A stretch of DNA of 64,000 bases from Mesosutterella porci (GCF_022134585.1 NZ_JAKNCT010000003.1:169201-233200), one strand, 5' to 3'; shown: positions 43,015 through 54,123, numbered from the stretch's first letter. Numbers and translations: made by a program. Notes: generated by a model from the letters alone, not told the origin.

Positions 43015-43968
43015 TCAGCTGTAGCCCAGGGTCTTCAGGGCCCGGGCATCGTCGCTCCAGCCCCGGCGCACGCGCACCCAGACCTCAAGGTGCGTGGGCT
43101 TGCCCAGCATCTGCTCGATGTCGGCGCGTGCAAGCCTCGAAATCTCGCGCAGCTTCGCCCCCTTTTCTCCGATCACGATCGGGCGGTGGCTCTCGCGCTC
43201 GACAAGCAGCGTGGCCACGATGTTCGCATGCCGCTCGTCCTCTTCCCACTTGTCAATCGTCACTGCGATCCCGTAGGGCAGCTCGTCGCCTAGCAGCCGG
43301 AAGGCCTTCTCGCGCACCGTTTCAGCGGCGAGGTAGCGCGAGCTCTTGTCCGTGTAGAGATCGGGGTCGTAGTAGGGCCCGTCCTCGGGCAGATGCCGCC
43401 GGATTTCCGTGAGCAGCTCCTCGCACTGCGTGCCCTTCTTCGCAGAAGTCGGGACGATCGCCGCAAACGGGAACTTCTGCATGGAAAGGGCCATGAGCGG
43501 CAGGAGCGCGTCGCGGTTCTTCATCTCGTCGGTCTTGTTGAGCACGAGGATCACCGAGCACTCCCGGGGCACGAGCCGCAGCACCTCTTCGTCGGCCCCC
43601 TTCCAGCCCGAGGCATCGATCACGAAAAGCACCACGTTCACGTCGGTGAGCACGCCCCGGACGACATTGTTCATGTAGTGCGTGAGACCGCTCTTGTAGC
43701 GGCTCTGGAACCCGGGGGTGTCGACGAAGATGTACTGCGCGTCCTCGCGCGTGAGAACCCCGAGCGCCCGGTCCCGGGTCGTCTGCGGCTTGTGGCTCGT
43801 GATGGAGACCTTCTCGCCCACCAGCCGGTTGATGAGCGTGCTCTTGCCCACGTTGGGCCGGCCCACCACCGCGATGTAGCCGCAACGAAAGCCTGCGGGA
43901 ACCTTCCTCGCGGGCGGCAGGACAATGCCCTCCTGTCCGGGGGCTTCGGCGGATTTTTCTTCTGTCAT
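43015..43968 (-). CDS. era: GTPase Era
   Basis: An essential GTPase acting in 16S rRNA maturation and 30S assembly. The 317-residue protein has G1 GRPNVGKST, the DTPGF switch (G3), NKTD (G4) and SAKKG (G5), and a C-terminal KH domain with VIGEKGAKLREI. About 20 extra residues lie before the G domain. It is between rnc and recO, the standard betaproteobacterial order, with a 59-base gap from rnc. Confidence 0.97.
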   Translation of the reverse strand: MTEEKSAEAPGQEGIVLPPARKVPAGFRCGYIAVVGRPNVGKSTLINRLVGEKVSITSHKPQTTRDRALGVLTREDAQYIFVDTPGFQSRYKSGLTHYMNNVVRGVLTDVNVVLFVIDASGWKGADEEVLRLVPRECSVILVLNKTDEMKNRDALLPLMALSMQKFPFAAIVPTSAKKGTQCEELLTEIRRHLPEDGPYYDPDLYTDKSSRYLAAETVREKAFRLLGDELPYGIAVTIDKWEEDERHANIVATLLVERESHRPIVIGEKGAKLREISRLARADIEQMLGKPTHLEVWVRVRRGWSDDARALKTLGYS

Positions 43969-44027
43969 GACTGTCCCTTCTCCCTTTATCCCTGTGCGTC
44001 CGGGGCGCGCTGCCCTTTTGCTCGCCT

Positions 44028-44732
44028 TCAGGACTCCACGGCCTTAAGCGAAGCGGCCTGCGGCAGGCTGCGCAGCGCCTCGAGCGCCGCCTTCGCCGCG
44101 TTTTGCTCCGCGCTCTGGCGCTTGGTGCCCTCGCCTATCGTGCGCAGGGCGAACTTCTCGATGAAGCATTCGCAGCGGAAGGTCTTCGCGTTCGCCTGCC
44201 CTTCCGCGCTAAGCACCCGGTAGACGGGCAGCGGCAGGTGGTTGCCCTGCAGCAGCTCCTGCAGCCTCGTCTTCGCATCCTTCGACATCCGCTCCGGAAG
44301 GTCCTCGAGAATGTCGCGGTAGAGCCGCAGGATCACCTTCTGCGCCTGCTCGAACCCGCCGTCGAGGAACACCGCCCCGAACACCGCCTCCATGGCGTCG
44401 GCGATGATCGAGGGACGCGTGAGCCCTCCCGAGCGGAGCTCTCCGGACCCAAGCCGCAGGAAATCGCTGATTTTCACCTCGGCGGCGATCTCGTCGAGGG
44501 CCTTCTCGCACACGAGGTTCGAGCGCACCCGCGAGAGCCTGCCTTCGGAGAAGTGCTGGTCCATTTTGAAAAGCTCGTAGCCGATAGTGCAGCCGAGCAC
44601 CGAGTCGCCCAGGAATTCAAGCCGCTCGTTGTGGTCCGCGCTGAAGCTGCGGTGCGTCACCGCGCGCTGCAACAGCGCCTTGTTGCTGAAGGCGTAGCCG
44701 ATGCGTTTTTCTAACTCAGTCAGTTCAAGCAT
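44028..44732 (-). CDS. rnc: ribonuclease III
   Basis: Double-strand-specific endoribonuclease for rRNA and mRNA processing. The 234-residue form starts MLELTELEKRIGYAFSN. The catalytic signature is NERLEFLGDSVLG, with the C-terminal dsRNA-binding domain ending near EQNAAKAALEAL. A GTG nine codons upstream (44759) overlaps the lepB stop (GTGA) and is a possible alternative start with translational coupling; the ATG at 44732 better fits family length. Confidence 0.96.
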   Translation of the reverse strand: MLELTELEKRIGYAFSNKALLQRAVTHRSFSADHNERLEFLGDSVLGCTIGYELFKMDQHFSEGRLSRVRSNLVCEKALDEIAAEVKISDFLRLGSGELRSGGLTRPSIIADAMEAVFGAVFLDGGFEQAQKVILRLYRDILEDLPERMSKDAKTRLQELLQGNHLPLPVYRVLSAEGQANAKTFRCECFIEKFALRTIGEGTKRQSAEQNAAKAALEALRSLPQAASLKAVES

Positions 44733-44755
44733 TTCGCGCTCTTTTCCGCACACAC

Positions 44756-45640
44756 TCACCTAAAAGATCCCACCCGGGACATATGCCCTATGTTAAGCCA
44801 GATAAAGAAAGCCCTGCCGATGATGTTCTGCTCGGGCACGAATCCCCAGTAGCGGCCGTCGTCGGAGTTGTCCCGGTTGTCGCCCATCACAAAGTAGCAG
44901 CCCTCGGGCACCGTGGTCTCAAAGCCCTGATCGGTGTAGTGAATCGCCCCCGGGTGGGTCGAGGGACCCATCGGGCTCGTGGCGTCGGGCGCGCGCGGGT
45001 CGAGCACGATCCGGTGCTCGACGCCCTCGAGTTTTTCCTTCTTTTCCGAAAGCGTGATCATGAGCTCGCGGTCGACATAGTCGCCCACCGCGCTCTGCGG
45101 CTGCTCGCGCCCGTTGATGAAGAGCTTCTTGCCGCTGTAGACCACATGGTCGCCGGGGGTGCCGACGATGCGCTTGATGAGGTCGGTGCCCGGGGTGAGC
45201 GGGTGATCAAAGACAATCACATCGCCCGCCTTGGGCTTCTCTCCGCGGGTGAGCCGCGTGTTGAGCACCGGGAAGCGCACGCCGTACTGGAACTTGTTCA
45301 CGACGATGAAATCCCCGGCCTCGAGGGTGGGCAGCATCGAGCCCGAGGGAATGCGAAACGGCTCAATCACGAAGCTGCGCACGACAAAGACGAGGAGGAT
45401 CACCGGGAAGAGCCCCGCGGTCCACTCGAGCCAGCCGGGGCGGCGGCGCGCGAGGTAGCCCGCGGTCTTGCGCGCGTCCAGCAGCTGCGGGCTCTGCTCC
45501 TCGCCGGCATGCTCGAGGTCGAAGCGCTCGAGGGCCGCCTTTTCAGCCGCGAGCCGCTTCTTTTTCCAGTAGAAGACGTCCCCCAGCCAGAAAACGCCGG
45601 TCACCACGGTGAGCACCAGCAGTATCAGTGGAAAGTTCAT
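44756..45640 (-). CDS. lepB: signal peptidase I (first of two tandem copies)
   Basis: Cleaves signal peptides from secreted proteins at the periplasmic membrane face. The 294-residue enzyme has two N-terminal membrane helices (about 2-22 and 75-92), then IPSGSMLPTL with nucleophile Ser101 and the general-base Lys156 in DLIKRIVG. GDNRDNSDDGRYWGFV is conserved. It directly precedes rnc. A second, complete paralogue lies 43 bases upstream. Both keep the Ser-Lys dyad, so both should be active. Confidence 0.95.
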   Translation of the reverse strand: MNFPLILLVLTVVTGVFWLGDVFYWKKKRLAAEKAALERFDLEHAGEEQSPQLLDARKTAGYLARRRPGWLEWTAGLFPVILLVFVVRSFVIEPFRIPSGSMLPTLEAGDFIVVNKFQYGVRFPVLNTRLTRGEKPKAGDVIVFDHPLTPGTDLIKRIVGTPGDHVVYSGKKLFINGREQPQSAVGDYVDRELMITLSEKKEKLEGVEHRIVLDPRAPDATSPMGPSTHPGAIHYTDQGFETTVPEGCYFVMGDNRDNSDDGRYWGFVPEQNIIGRAFFIWLNIGHMSRVGSFR

Positions 45641-45683
45641 TCCTTGCTCCTCTCTGCTTATCAGCTTCTTTCCGGGCCGCCCG

Positions 45684-46490
45684 TCAGGGAATGCGGCCGA
45701 CCCGCTTCATGTTCGAGAAATTGGCCCAGACGAGGAACGCCCGGCCAACGATGTTCTTTTCCGGGACAAAGCCCCAGTAGCGGCTGTCCTGCGAATAATC
45801 CCGGTTGTCGCCGAGGACGAAGTAGTGCCCCTCGGGAACCCGGCAGACGATGCCGCGGCGGCTGTAGCGGCAGTCCTGCGCGGCGCTCATCCCCGGCACC
45901 GGGCGCACTTCGGGCGACAGACGCGGATCGAGCACAATGCGGTGGCGCCGGCCGTCGAGGTTCTCGAGCCGCAGCTGCTGCCAGCTCTCCTTCGTGCCCT
46001 CGCCCGCCCGCGAAGAGGGCAGACGGCTCAGGGGCTGGCGCTCGCCGTTGATCACAAGCCTCTTGTCAAGATACACCACCTCGTCGCCGGGCACCCCCAC
46101 CACGCGCTTGATGTAGTCGAGCCGCGGGTTGACCGGATAGCGGAACACGATCACGTCGCCGCGCGCGGGCTCCTTCGCCCGCACGATCTTCAGGTTGAGC
46201 AGCGGCAGCCGCAGGCCGTAGACGAACTTGTTCACGAGCACGAAGTCGCCCGGCACGAGCGTGGGCATCATCGATCCGGAGGGAATGCGGAAGGGCTCGA
46301 AGACAAAGCTGCGGAACGCAAGCACGAGCAGCAGGATCGGAAAGAGCCCGGCCGTGTAGTCGAGCCAGCGCGGGCGCCTGGCGTGCGGCCCGAGGCTCGC
46401 GAGCCTCTCGGGCGCCCACACCCAGCGGTCGAGCCCCCAGAGGACCCCGGCCGCCAGAGTGACCGCCACAATGAGCAGCGTGTAGTCCAT
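45684..46490 (-). CDS. lepB: signal peptidase I (second tandem copy)
   Basis: A 268-residue paralogue of the neighbouring gene. It has membrane helices at about 3-20 and 48-64, IPSGSMMPTL with Ser73, and Lys128 in DYIKRVVG. The inserts differ: a longer variable segment around residues 140-195 includes a Cys pair (CRYSRRGIVC), absent from the other copy. Either copy could be the original lepB; this one is directly downstream of lepA, the classical lepB position. Different signal peptide preferences are a possible reason for keeping both. Confidence 0.93.
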   Translation of the reverse strand: MDYTLLIVAVTLAAGVLWGLDRWVWAPERLASLGPHARRPRWLDYTAGLFPILLLVLAFRSFVFEPFRIPSGSMMPTLVPGDFVLVNKFVYGLRLPLLNLKIVRAKEPARGDVIVFRYPVNPRLDYIKRVVGVPGDEVVYLDKRLVINGERQPLSRLPSSRAGEGTKESWQQLRLENLDGRRHRIVLDPRLSPEVRPVPGMSAAQDCRYSRRGIVCRVPEGHYFVLGDNRDYSQDSRYWGFVPEKNIVGRAFLVWANFSNMKRVGRIP

Positions 46491-46531
46491 AGCCTCCCTG
46501 CCTTCGAGCGCGCGTCAAGCCGCCCGGCGCG

Positions 46532-48334
<1,803 letters not shown>

Positions 48335-48507
48335 GGAAGTTTATGGCGTCCGCGTCCGGGGGTCCGGCCGAAAGCGCCGCGGCCGCCGGGGACTGTTTGC
48401 TTGCGCTCCCCGGCTCGCGCGGCAGGCGTTGAATTTTATCATGGAGGACCCGGCCGGCCGAAGCGGCGGCCGGACCAGAAAGGAAGGCTTTCGGCAGCGG
48501 CGGGGCG

Positions 48508-49737
48508 TCAGCCGAGCCGCCGGAAGATGACGGTCGCGTTGGTCCCGCCGAAGCCGAAGGAGTTCTTCATCGCGGCGCGCACCGGCATCTGCCGTGCCTC
48601 GTTCGGGCAGCAGTCAATCGCGCAGGCGGGATCCTGGTGCTCCAGGTTGATGGTCGGGGGAACCGCCTGGTCGCGGATGGCGAGCACAGTGAAGACCGAT
48701 TCAATGCCGCCCGCTCCTCCGAGCAGGTGCCCCGTCATCGACTTGGTGGAGCTCATCACAAGATGCCGGGCGGCCTCGCCGAAGACCTCGAGCACGGCGC
48801 GGCACTCGTTGGCGTCCCCGATCGGGGTCGAGGTGCCGTGGGCGTTGAGGTAATCGATGTCCGAGGGATTCATCCCCGCGTGCTCGAGGGCCATGCGCAT
48901 GCAGCGCACCGGACCGTCGACCGACGGGGCGGTGATGTTGTAGGCGTCGCCCGAAAGCCCGTAGCCGGCGATTTCGCAGTAGATCCGGGCGCCGCGTGCC
49001 CGGGCGTGCTCGTACTCCTCGAGCACGAGAACGCCGCTGCCCTCGCCCATCACGAAGCCGCTCCGATCCTGGTCAAACGGCCTCGAGGCCCTCTCGGGCT
49101 CGTCGTTGCGGCGCGACAGGGCATGCATGTTGTCAAAGCCGGCGATGCCGACCGGGCAGACCGCGGCCTCGGTGCCGCCGGCCACCATCGCGTCAGCGTC
49201 TCCCCGGGCGATCATCGCCGCAGACTCGCCGATCGAGTGCAGTCCGGTCGAGCAGGCGGTCACCATGGCGACGTTGGGGCCCTTCAGTCCCTTCAGGATG
49301 GAGAACTCGCCCGAGCAGGAGTTCACGATGCAGCCCGGGATGAGGAAGGGCGAGACGCGCCTCGGGCCGCGGGCCTGCAGCGTGTTGCCGTTTTCCACGA
49401 TCGAGATGAGGCCGCCGATGCCCGAACCGATCGAAACCCCGATGCGCGGCGCGTTCTCCTCGGTCACCTCCAGGCCGCTGTCCTCGAGAGCCTGCGTGGC
49501 TGCGGCGACCCCGAGCTGCACGAAGCGGTCAAAGCGGCGCGCGTCCTTCGCGGGCATGAAGCGGGTGGCGTCGAACTCCTTCACCTCGCCGGCGATCTGG
49601 CAGCCGTGCTCGGTCGGATCAAAGCGGGTGATGCGTCCGATGCCGGAGACGCCTGCCAGGGCATTTTTCCAGGCCTCTTCCACAGTATTTCCGATCGGGC
49701 AGACCATGCCGAGCCCGGTGACCACTACGCGTCGCAT
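48508..49737 (-). CDS. fabF: 3-oxoacyl-ACP synthase II
   Basis: Condensing enzyme that elongates acyl-ACP with malonyl-ACP. The 409-residue thiolase-fold protein has nucleophile Cys162 in TACSTGLHS, His in NAHGTSTPIGD and His in MTGHLLGGAGG. It follows acpP, but a terminator lies between them (49772-49804), so it probably has its own transcript or depends on readthrough. Confidence 0.97.
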   Translation of the reverse strand: MRRVVVTGLGMVCPIGNTVEEAWKNALAGVSGIGRITRFDPTEHGCQIAGEVKEFDATRFMPAKDARRFDRFVQLGVAAATQALEDSGLEVTEENAPRIGVSIGSGIGGLISIVENGNTLQARGPRRVSPFLIPGCIVNSCSGEFSILKGLKGPNVAMVTACSTGLHSIGESAAMIARGDADAMVAGGTEAAVCPVGIAGFDNMHALSRRNDEPERASRPFDQDRSGFVMGEGSGVLVLEEYEHARARGARIYCEIAGYGLSGDAYNITAPSVDGPVRCMRMALEHAGMNPSDIDYLNAHGTSTPIGDANECRAVLEVFGEAARHLVMSSTKSMTGHLLGGAGGIESVFTVLAIRDQAVPPTINLEHQDPACAIDCCPNEARQMPVRAAMKNSFGFGGTNATVIFRRLG

Positions 49738-49771
49738 ATTGTGCTGTTCTCCACAACAAAAAAACTCAAGA

Positions 49772-49804
49772 CAAAAAAAGGAAACCAGTCAGCTCCTGGT
49801 TTCC
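49772..49804 (-). terminator. acpP terminator
   Basis: On the minus strand a nine-base perfect stem GGAAACCAG/CTGGTTTCC is followed by T7. It stands between acpP and fabF. Confidence 0.85.
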
Positions 49805-49858
49805 TCTTCTCGGGCTGGCCGGGAGCCTTTCAGGGCCGCCGGAACCGGAAGTCAGGCA

Positions 49859-50101
49859 TCAGGCCTTCTTCTGGTGGGCCTTGATGTAGTCGATCGCCTG
49901 CTGGACGGTGCGCAGCTTCTCCTGCTCGCTGTCAGGGATTTCGATGCCGAAGGCGTCTTCCAGGGCCATCACGAGCTCGACCGTGTCGAGGCTGTCCGCC
50001 CCGAGGTCTTCAATGAAGGCGGATTCGTTCTTGATGTCCGCTTCGTTGATGCTCAGCTGTTCGGCAACAACCTTCTTGACACGCTGTTCAATATCTTCCA
50101 T
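49859..50101 (-). CDS. acpP: acyl carrier protein
   Basis: An 80-residue acidic carrier whose Ser37, in [10 protein letters not shown], receives the phosphopantetheine arm. It carries fatty acid intermediates between the Fab enzymes encoded around it. The ATG at 50101 is preceded by GGAGAATTAA. A TATAAT box upstream suggests that acpP is transcribed on its own at high level, and a strong terminator follows. Confidence 0.97.
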   Translation of the reverse strand: MEDIEQRVKKVVAEQLSINEADIKNESAFIEDLGADSLDTVELVMALEDAFGIEIPDSEQEKLRTVQQAIDYIKAHQKKA

Positions 50102-50194
50102 TTAATTCTCCGGATTCGGACAAATGTTTACTCTGCAGAGAAAAATTGACGGATCGTGAATCCGGCCCTGCAGCAAAACTTCAATCGGGCTGAG

Positions 50195-50200
50195 ATTATA
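50195..50200 (-). promoter_or_regulatory. candidate -10 box of acpP
   Basis: Perfect TATAAT, about 94 bases before the acpP ATG and after the fabG stop. A GGTAAA or TTGGTA -35 lies at 17-19 bases. A separate acpP promoter is common in this cluster. Confidence 0.45.
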
Positions 50201-50236
50201 TAAGAACTCGAAAGCATTTTACCAATTCCGCCGGAA

Positions 50237-51007
50237 TTATCCCATGTACATGCCACCGTTGACCGGGATCACGGCGCCCGTAATGTACGCGGCGGCGGGG
50301 CTCGCGAGGAAGGCGACGGACTGCGCGACATCATCCGTTCGGCCCAGACGCCCCAGCGGGATCTGCGCGAGCAGCGCGGCGCGGTGCTCTTCGGGCAGAT
50401 CCCGGGTCATGTCCGTGTCAATGAAGCCCGGGGCGATGCAGTTGGCGGTGACGCCGCGGCTGCCGATCTCGCGCGCGAGCGAGCGGGTAAAGCCGATGAG
50501 GCCCGCTTTCGCAGCTGCGTAGTTCGTCTGCCCGGCATTGCCCGAGCAGGCCACCACCGAGGTGAGGTTGATGATGCGCCCGAAGCGCGCTCTGAGCATC
50601 GGGCGGCAGACCGCGCGGCAGAGCCGAAAGACCGACGACAGGTCGGTGACGATCACCCGCTCCCAGTCCTCGTCCTTCATCCGCATGAGCAGTCCGTCTC
50701 GGGTGATGCCCGCATTGTTCACGAGAATGTCAAGGTGCCCGCGGTCGCGCACGATGCCGGCCACAAGCTCGTCGCACAGGGCTGCGTCGTTAACGTCAAG
50801 CTGCGCGCCGCGGCCCGCGCCGGGGCGAACGGCCTCAAGGCGGGCCGTTATTTTCTCCGCGCCTTCGGCGCTCGTGGCAGTGCCGATCACTTCCGCGCCC
50901 ATGCGCGCAAGCAGGTCGGCCGTGGCGGCTCCGATGCCCCGGGTTGCTCCTGTCACGAGCGCGACGCGGCCGGACAGGCAGTCAGAAGAAAAAATGCTGT
51001 TTTCCAT
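50237..51007 (-). CDS. fabG: 3-oxoacyl-ACP reductase
   Basis: NADPH-dependent reductase of beta-ketoacyl-ACP in fatty acid elongation. The 256-residue short-chain dehydrogenase has TGATRGIG, NNAG, and the catalytic triad Ser150, Tyr163 and Lys167 (YAAAKAG), and ends GGMYMG. It is 33 bases downstream of fabD. The N-terminus is about ten residues longer than E. coli FabG. Confidence 0.97.
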   Translation of the reverse strand: MENSIFSSDCLSGRVALVTGATRGIGAATADLLARMGAEVIGTATSAEGAEKITARLEAVRPGAGRGAQLDVNDAALCDELVAGIVRDRGHLDILVNNAGITRDGLLMRMKDEDWERVIVTDLSSVFRLCRAVCRPMLRARFGRIINLTSVVACSGNAGQTNYAAAKAGLIGFTRSLAREIGSRGVTANCIAPGFIDTDMTRDLPEEHRAALLAQIPLGRLGRTDDVAQSVAFLASPAAAYITGAVIPVNGGMYMG

Positions 51008-51039
51008 AGAGTTTCTCCTCGTGCTTTCAGGCCTTTGCC

Positions 51040-51969
51040 TCAGCTGATCGCCCGAAGCGCCGCCTCAAGCGTCTCCTCGCTGCTCACGCTGTAGCAGGGG
51101 ATGTCCGGGACGCAGCGCCGCGCAAGCCCCGAGAGCACGCGGCCAGGCCCGCACTCGATCATGTGCGTGACGCCCGCCCGCTTCATCTCGGCCATGATCG
51201 AGGACCACAGCACCGGGCTGCAGGCCTGGCGCGCGAGCGCCCCGCGTATGGCCTCGGGCGTCGTATGCAGCCGGGCGTCCACATTGGCGTAGACCGGGAT
51301 GCGGCAGGGCTTCACCCCGGTGCTTTCAAGCCTCTGCGCGAGCCGGTCGCGGGCCGGCTTGAGCAGTGAGCTGTGAAACGGCGCCGAAACGGCAAGCCTC
51401 AGCGCGCGCTTCGCGCCCTTCTGCCGGCACAGCTCGCAGGCCCGCTCGAGCGCTTCGCTGATTCCCGCGATCACGACCTGGCCGGGGCAGTTGAAGTTCA
51501 CCGGCTCGACCACGCCCGCGGCGGAGGCCTCCGCGCAGGCCGCCCGCACGTCCTCGTCGGAGAGCCCGAGGATCGCGGCCATGCCGCCGCGGCCCACCGG
51601 CACCGCCTCCTGCATTGCACGGGCGCGGAAGCGCACGAGCGGAACCGCCTCCTCGAGTTCAAGCGAGCCGGCGGCCGTAAGCGCCGAGTACTCGCCCAGG
51701 CTGTGCCCGGCCATGACGGCGGGCTCGGGGCCGCCGGCCTCGCGGTACGCCTCGTAGAAAGCAACCGAAGCGGCAAGCAGCGCCGGCTGCGTGTTCACGG
51801 TGAGGTTGAGCTTGTCGGCCGGACCTTCGCTGCAAAGCCGCACAAGATCCTCGCCGAGGGCTTCGCCCGCACGCCGCATGACCGACTCCGCGGCAACGTT
51901 GCCTGCAAACCCGGAGAGCATGCCGACGCTCTGCGAGCCCTGCCCGGGGAAAAGTATTGCCAAGCGCAT
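51040..51969 (-). CDS. fabD: malonyl-CoA:ACP transacylase
   Basis: Loads malonyl groups onto ACP. The 309-residue protein starts MRLAILFPGQGSQSVGM and has the nucleophile Ser90 in GHSLGEY and His in VSAPFHSSL, both conserved. It lies 121 bases downstream of fabH. Length and motifs are normal. Confidence 0.97.
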   Translation of the reverse strand: MRLAILFPGQGSQSVGMLSGFAGNVAAESVMRRAGEALGEDLVRLCSEGPADKLNLTVNTQPALLAASVAFYEAYREAGGPEPAVMAGHSLGEYSALTAAGSLELEEAVPLVRFRARAMQEAVPVGRGGMAAILGLSDEDVRAACAEASAAGVVEPVNFNCPGQVVIAGISEALERACELCRQKGAKRALRLAVSAPFHSSLLKPARDRLAQRLESTGVKPCRIPVYANVDARLHTTPEAIRGALARQACSPVLWSSIMAEMKRAGVTHMIECGPGRVLSGLARRCVPDIPCYSVSSEETLEAALRAIS

Positions 51970-52090
51970 GAATGGTTCCTTTAGTTTTGTCTGTACCGCC
52001 GCGCCGGAGGAGGCCTTTCCGCTCCTGCGGGCGGCCTGCCCCCGCGCCGTTCCTGAATCATATAACAGAGACGGGCCCCGGCGCCCCGCT

Positions 52091-53077
52091 TCAGTAGCGC
52101 AGCAGCGAGGCCGCGCAGGTCATGCCCGCGCCGACCCCCTGCAGCAGGGCCGTCTGCCCGCGCCGCAGCCGGCCGCTTCTCACCGCCTCGTCGAGCGCGA
52201 GCGGAACGGAGGCCGCGCACGTGTTGCCGTGGTGCGTCACGGCCGTTTCCATTCGGTCCTGTGGAATCCCGAGCCGGGCCGCCACGTGGGTCATGATGCG
52301 GATGTTGGCCTGGTGGGGAATGTAGCAGTCAATGTCCGAGGCGTTCATCCCCGCCCGGGCGAGCACCTCCCGGGCGGTCGACTCGAGCGACTCCACCGCC
52401 TCGCGGAACACCGCCCGCCCCTCCATGTGGAGGAAGCCGCTGCCAAGGAGCCTGCCGCCTTCGATGCGGCCCGGAACCCGCAGGATGTCTCCGCGGCTGC
52501 CGTCTGCAACAAGGACGCCTGCGACCAGACCGGGCTCGTCGCTCGCCTCAAGGACCACGGCGCCCGCTCCATCGCCGAAGAGCACGCAGCTCGAGCGGTC
52601 ATCCCAGTCGAGCAGCCTCGAGAAGGTGTCCGCCCCCGCGACGAGAGCCCGGCGCGCCGCGCCGCTCCGAATCAGCGAATCGGCTGTGATGAGCGCGTAG
52701 ACGAACCCCGAGCAGACCGCCTGCAGGTCAAAGCAGCCGCAGGGCGGTATGCCGAGCGAGGCCTGCAGCCTGCAGGCCTCGGAGGGGAAGAGCTCGTCGG
52801 GGGTGGTCGTGGCCACGATCACGAGGTCGATGTCCGACGGGCCGCAGGAGGCGGCCTGCAGCGCGCTTCTGGAGGCCTCGAGGGCGAGCGTGTGGGTCGT
52901 CTCGCCTTCCGAGACGATGCACCGCTCGGCGATCCCGGTTCTCGTGCGTATCCACTCGTCGCTCGTTTCGATGCCTCGTGCAGCAAGCGCTGCGGCCAGT
53001 TCGGCGTTGGTCACGCGCCTGGTGGGCAGGGCGCTGCCGGTGCCGGCAATACGGCTGAAAAGAGTTGGTCCAGTCAC
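52091..53077 (-). CDS. fabH: 3-oxoacyl-ACP synthase III
   Basis: Starts fatty acid synthesis by condensing acetyl-CoA with malonyl-ACP. The start is set at GTG 53077, 328 residues, because a GAGGAGG ribosome site lies 10 bases before it. A longer frame reaches upstream but runs into the rpmF terminator. The catalytic triad is Cys122 (AVCSGF), His in IPHQANIRIM and Asn in HHGNTCAAS. The usual upstream neighbour plsX is missing; rpmF lies 273 bases upstream. Confidence 0.96.
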   Translation of the reverse strand: MTGPTLFSRIAGTGSALPTRRVTNAELAAALAARGIETSDEWIRTRTGIAERCIVSEGETTHTLALEASRSALQAASCGPSDIDLVIVATTTPDELFPSEACRLQASLGIPPCGCFDLQAVCSGFVYALITADSLIRSGAARRALVAGADTFSRLLDWDDRSSCVLFGDGAGAVVLEASDEPGLVAGVLVADGSRGDILRVPGRIEGGRLLGSGFLHMEGRAVFREAVESLESTAREVLARAGMNASDIDCYIPHQANIRIMTHVAARLGIPQDRMETAVTHHGNTCAASVPLALDEAVRSGRLRRGQTALLQGVGAGMTCAASLLRY

Positions 53078-53087
53078 TCGAAGCAAG

Positions 53088-53094
53088 CCTCCTC
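53088..53094 (-). promoter_or_regulatory. ribosome binding site that fixes the fabH start
   Basis: GAGGAGG on the minus strand, ten bases before the GTG at 53077. No comparable site precedes the upstream in-frame ATG at 53158. Confidence 0.8.
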
Positions 53095-53110
53095 GGGATG
53101 AAAAACACTT

Positions 53111-53144
53111 AAAAAAAGAGGGTTGGATGAACCAGCCCTCTTTT
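53111..53144. terminator. rpmF terminator, bidirectional
   Basis: An AGAGGG(TTGG) stem has T7 on the minus strand and T4 on the plus strand. It ends the yceD-rpmF transcript before fabH. Confidence 0.8.
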
Positions 53145-53350
53145 CTTCGCTTGCGCATTCAATGTCTCTTGCGGAACCGACGCGTTCATGCCCGGCATGA
53201 ACCCGGGACCTGTCCCAGCCCTCCCCGAGAGGAAGGCCGATGCTCCTTCGCTAGAGGAAGAAGCTCTGGCCGTGGGGCCCAGGCAGCACAGGCTGTCTCA
53301 GGCCGCAAGCCCACACCCGGAAAAAAACGCGGCGATGCCGCTGCAGGACA

Positions 53351-53536
53351 TTATTCCTCGTCTTTCTTGGTCTCGACCACTTTCTTGCCGCGGTAGAAGC
53401 CCGACGGGCTGATGTGGTGACGGCGAGTCACTTCACCGGTCGTCGGCTCGACGGCGAGAGCCGGATTGGAAAGAAAGTCATGCGAACGACGATTGCCACG
53501 GCGGGCAGTCGATTTTTTATTCTGTTGTACAGCCAT
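53351..53536 (-). CDS. rpmF: 50S ribosomal protein L32
   Basis: A 61-residue L32, starting [20 protein letters not shown] with the family [14 protein letters not shown]. No zinc cysteines are present, as in the C-minus form. It lies 74 bases downstream of yceD, with its own -35/-10. A 273-base stretch to fabH contains only a terminator and no plsX. Confidence 0.97.
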   Translation of the reverse strand: MAVQQNKKSTARRGNRRSHDFLSNPALAVEPTTGEVTRRHHISPSGFYRGKKVVETKKDEE

Positions 53537-53563
53537 TTTTAGACCCCACGTTGAAAACAGGGC

Positions 53564-53593
53564 ATTATAAACAAATCTCCGGAATTTTGTGAA
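53564..53593 (-). promoter_or_regulatory. rpmF promoter
   Basis: TTCACA and TATAAT with an 18-base spacing, on the minus strand; the -10 box is 28 bases before the ATG. This is the best promoter match seen in the window. Confidence 0.6.
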
Positions 53594-53610
53594 GGGCTTC
53601 CGGAAAAAAC

Positions 53611-54123
53611 CTAATGCCTGACCTTCAGCCCCGCGAGAACGGCAAAGGGACTGCGGCTGCCCCCTTTGCCGGGCTCATCCTCTTCCCCGGGCCCGGAGGG
53701 CGGCTCGCAGTCATCGTGCGCAGGGAAAAGCGGCAGCGCCAGGAGCACTTCCTCCTCGACCCACGCGGCCGCGTCAAAGCGGGTAGATCCTACAACAATT
53801 TCGTCATCCCCGTCTTCGGAAAGCGGGATGGCGTCGGCCTCGGCCTCGCTCTTCGCAAAGAGAAAGGAAGTCTCTAGGTGCACGGGCAGCGTGATCGGAG
53901 CGCCGCAGCGGCAGCAAGTCCCGTGCAGCTCCCCCTTCACACTCAGCACTGCCCCTGCAAGCCCGCGGCGCCCTTCGGTTCCCTGCGCCCTCCAGGCGAG
54001 GTGCCCGCTCAGAAACGCCCCCGGAGCGGCGGCGAGCCTCGGCAGCTCAGAGACCTCGAGCACACCGGAGGCGCACTGCCGGTCCTGCGAAAGCCTGAAC
54101 ACATCTATCAGGACCGCTCCCAT
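53611..54123 (-). CDS. yceD: YceD (DUF177) family protein
   Basis: A 170-residue protein of the YceD/DUF177 family, implicated in 23S rRNA metabolism in bacteria and chloroplasts. It has the cysteine motif CCRCGAP and the late [15 protein letters not shown] segment. The ATG at 54123 follows AGAGGAAAC. rpmF lies downstream, and yceF is divergent from it, the same synteny as in E. coli. The exact molecular role is not established. Confidence 0.9.
   Translation of the reverse strand: MGAVLIDVFRLSQDRQCASGVLEVSELPRLAAAPGAFLSGHLAWRAQGTEGRRGLAGAVLSVKGELHGTCCRCGAPITLPVHLETSFLFAKSEAEADAIPLSEDGDDEIVVGSTRFDAAAWVEEEVLLALPLFPAHDDCEPPSGPGEEDEPGKGGSRSPFAVLAGLKVRH

Noticed and set aside
53159..53350. Possible plsX remnant between rpmF and fabH
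   Set aside because: The stretch is too short and shows no PlsX-like residues in any frame.
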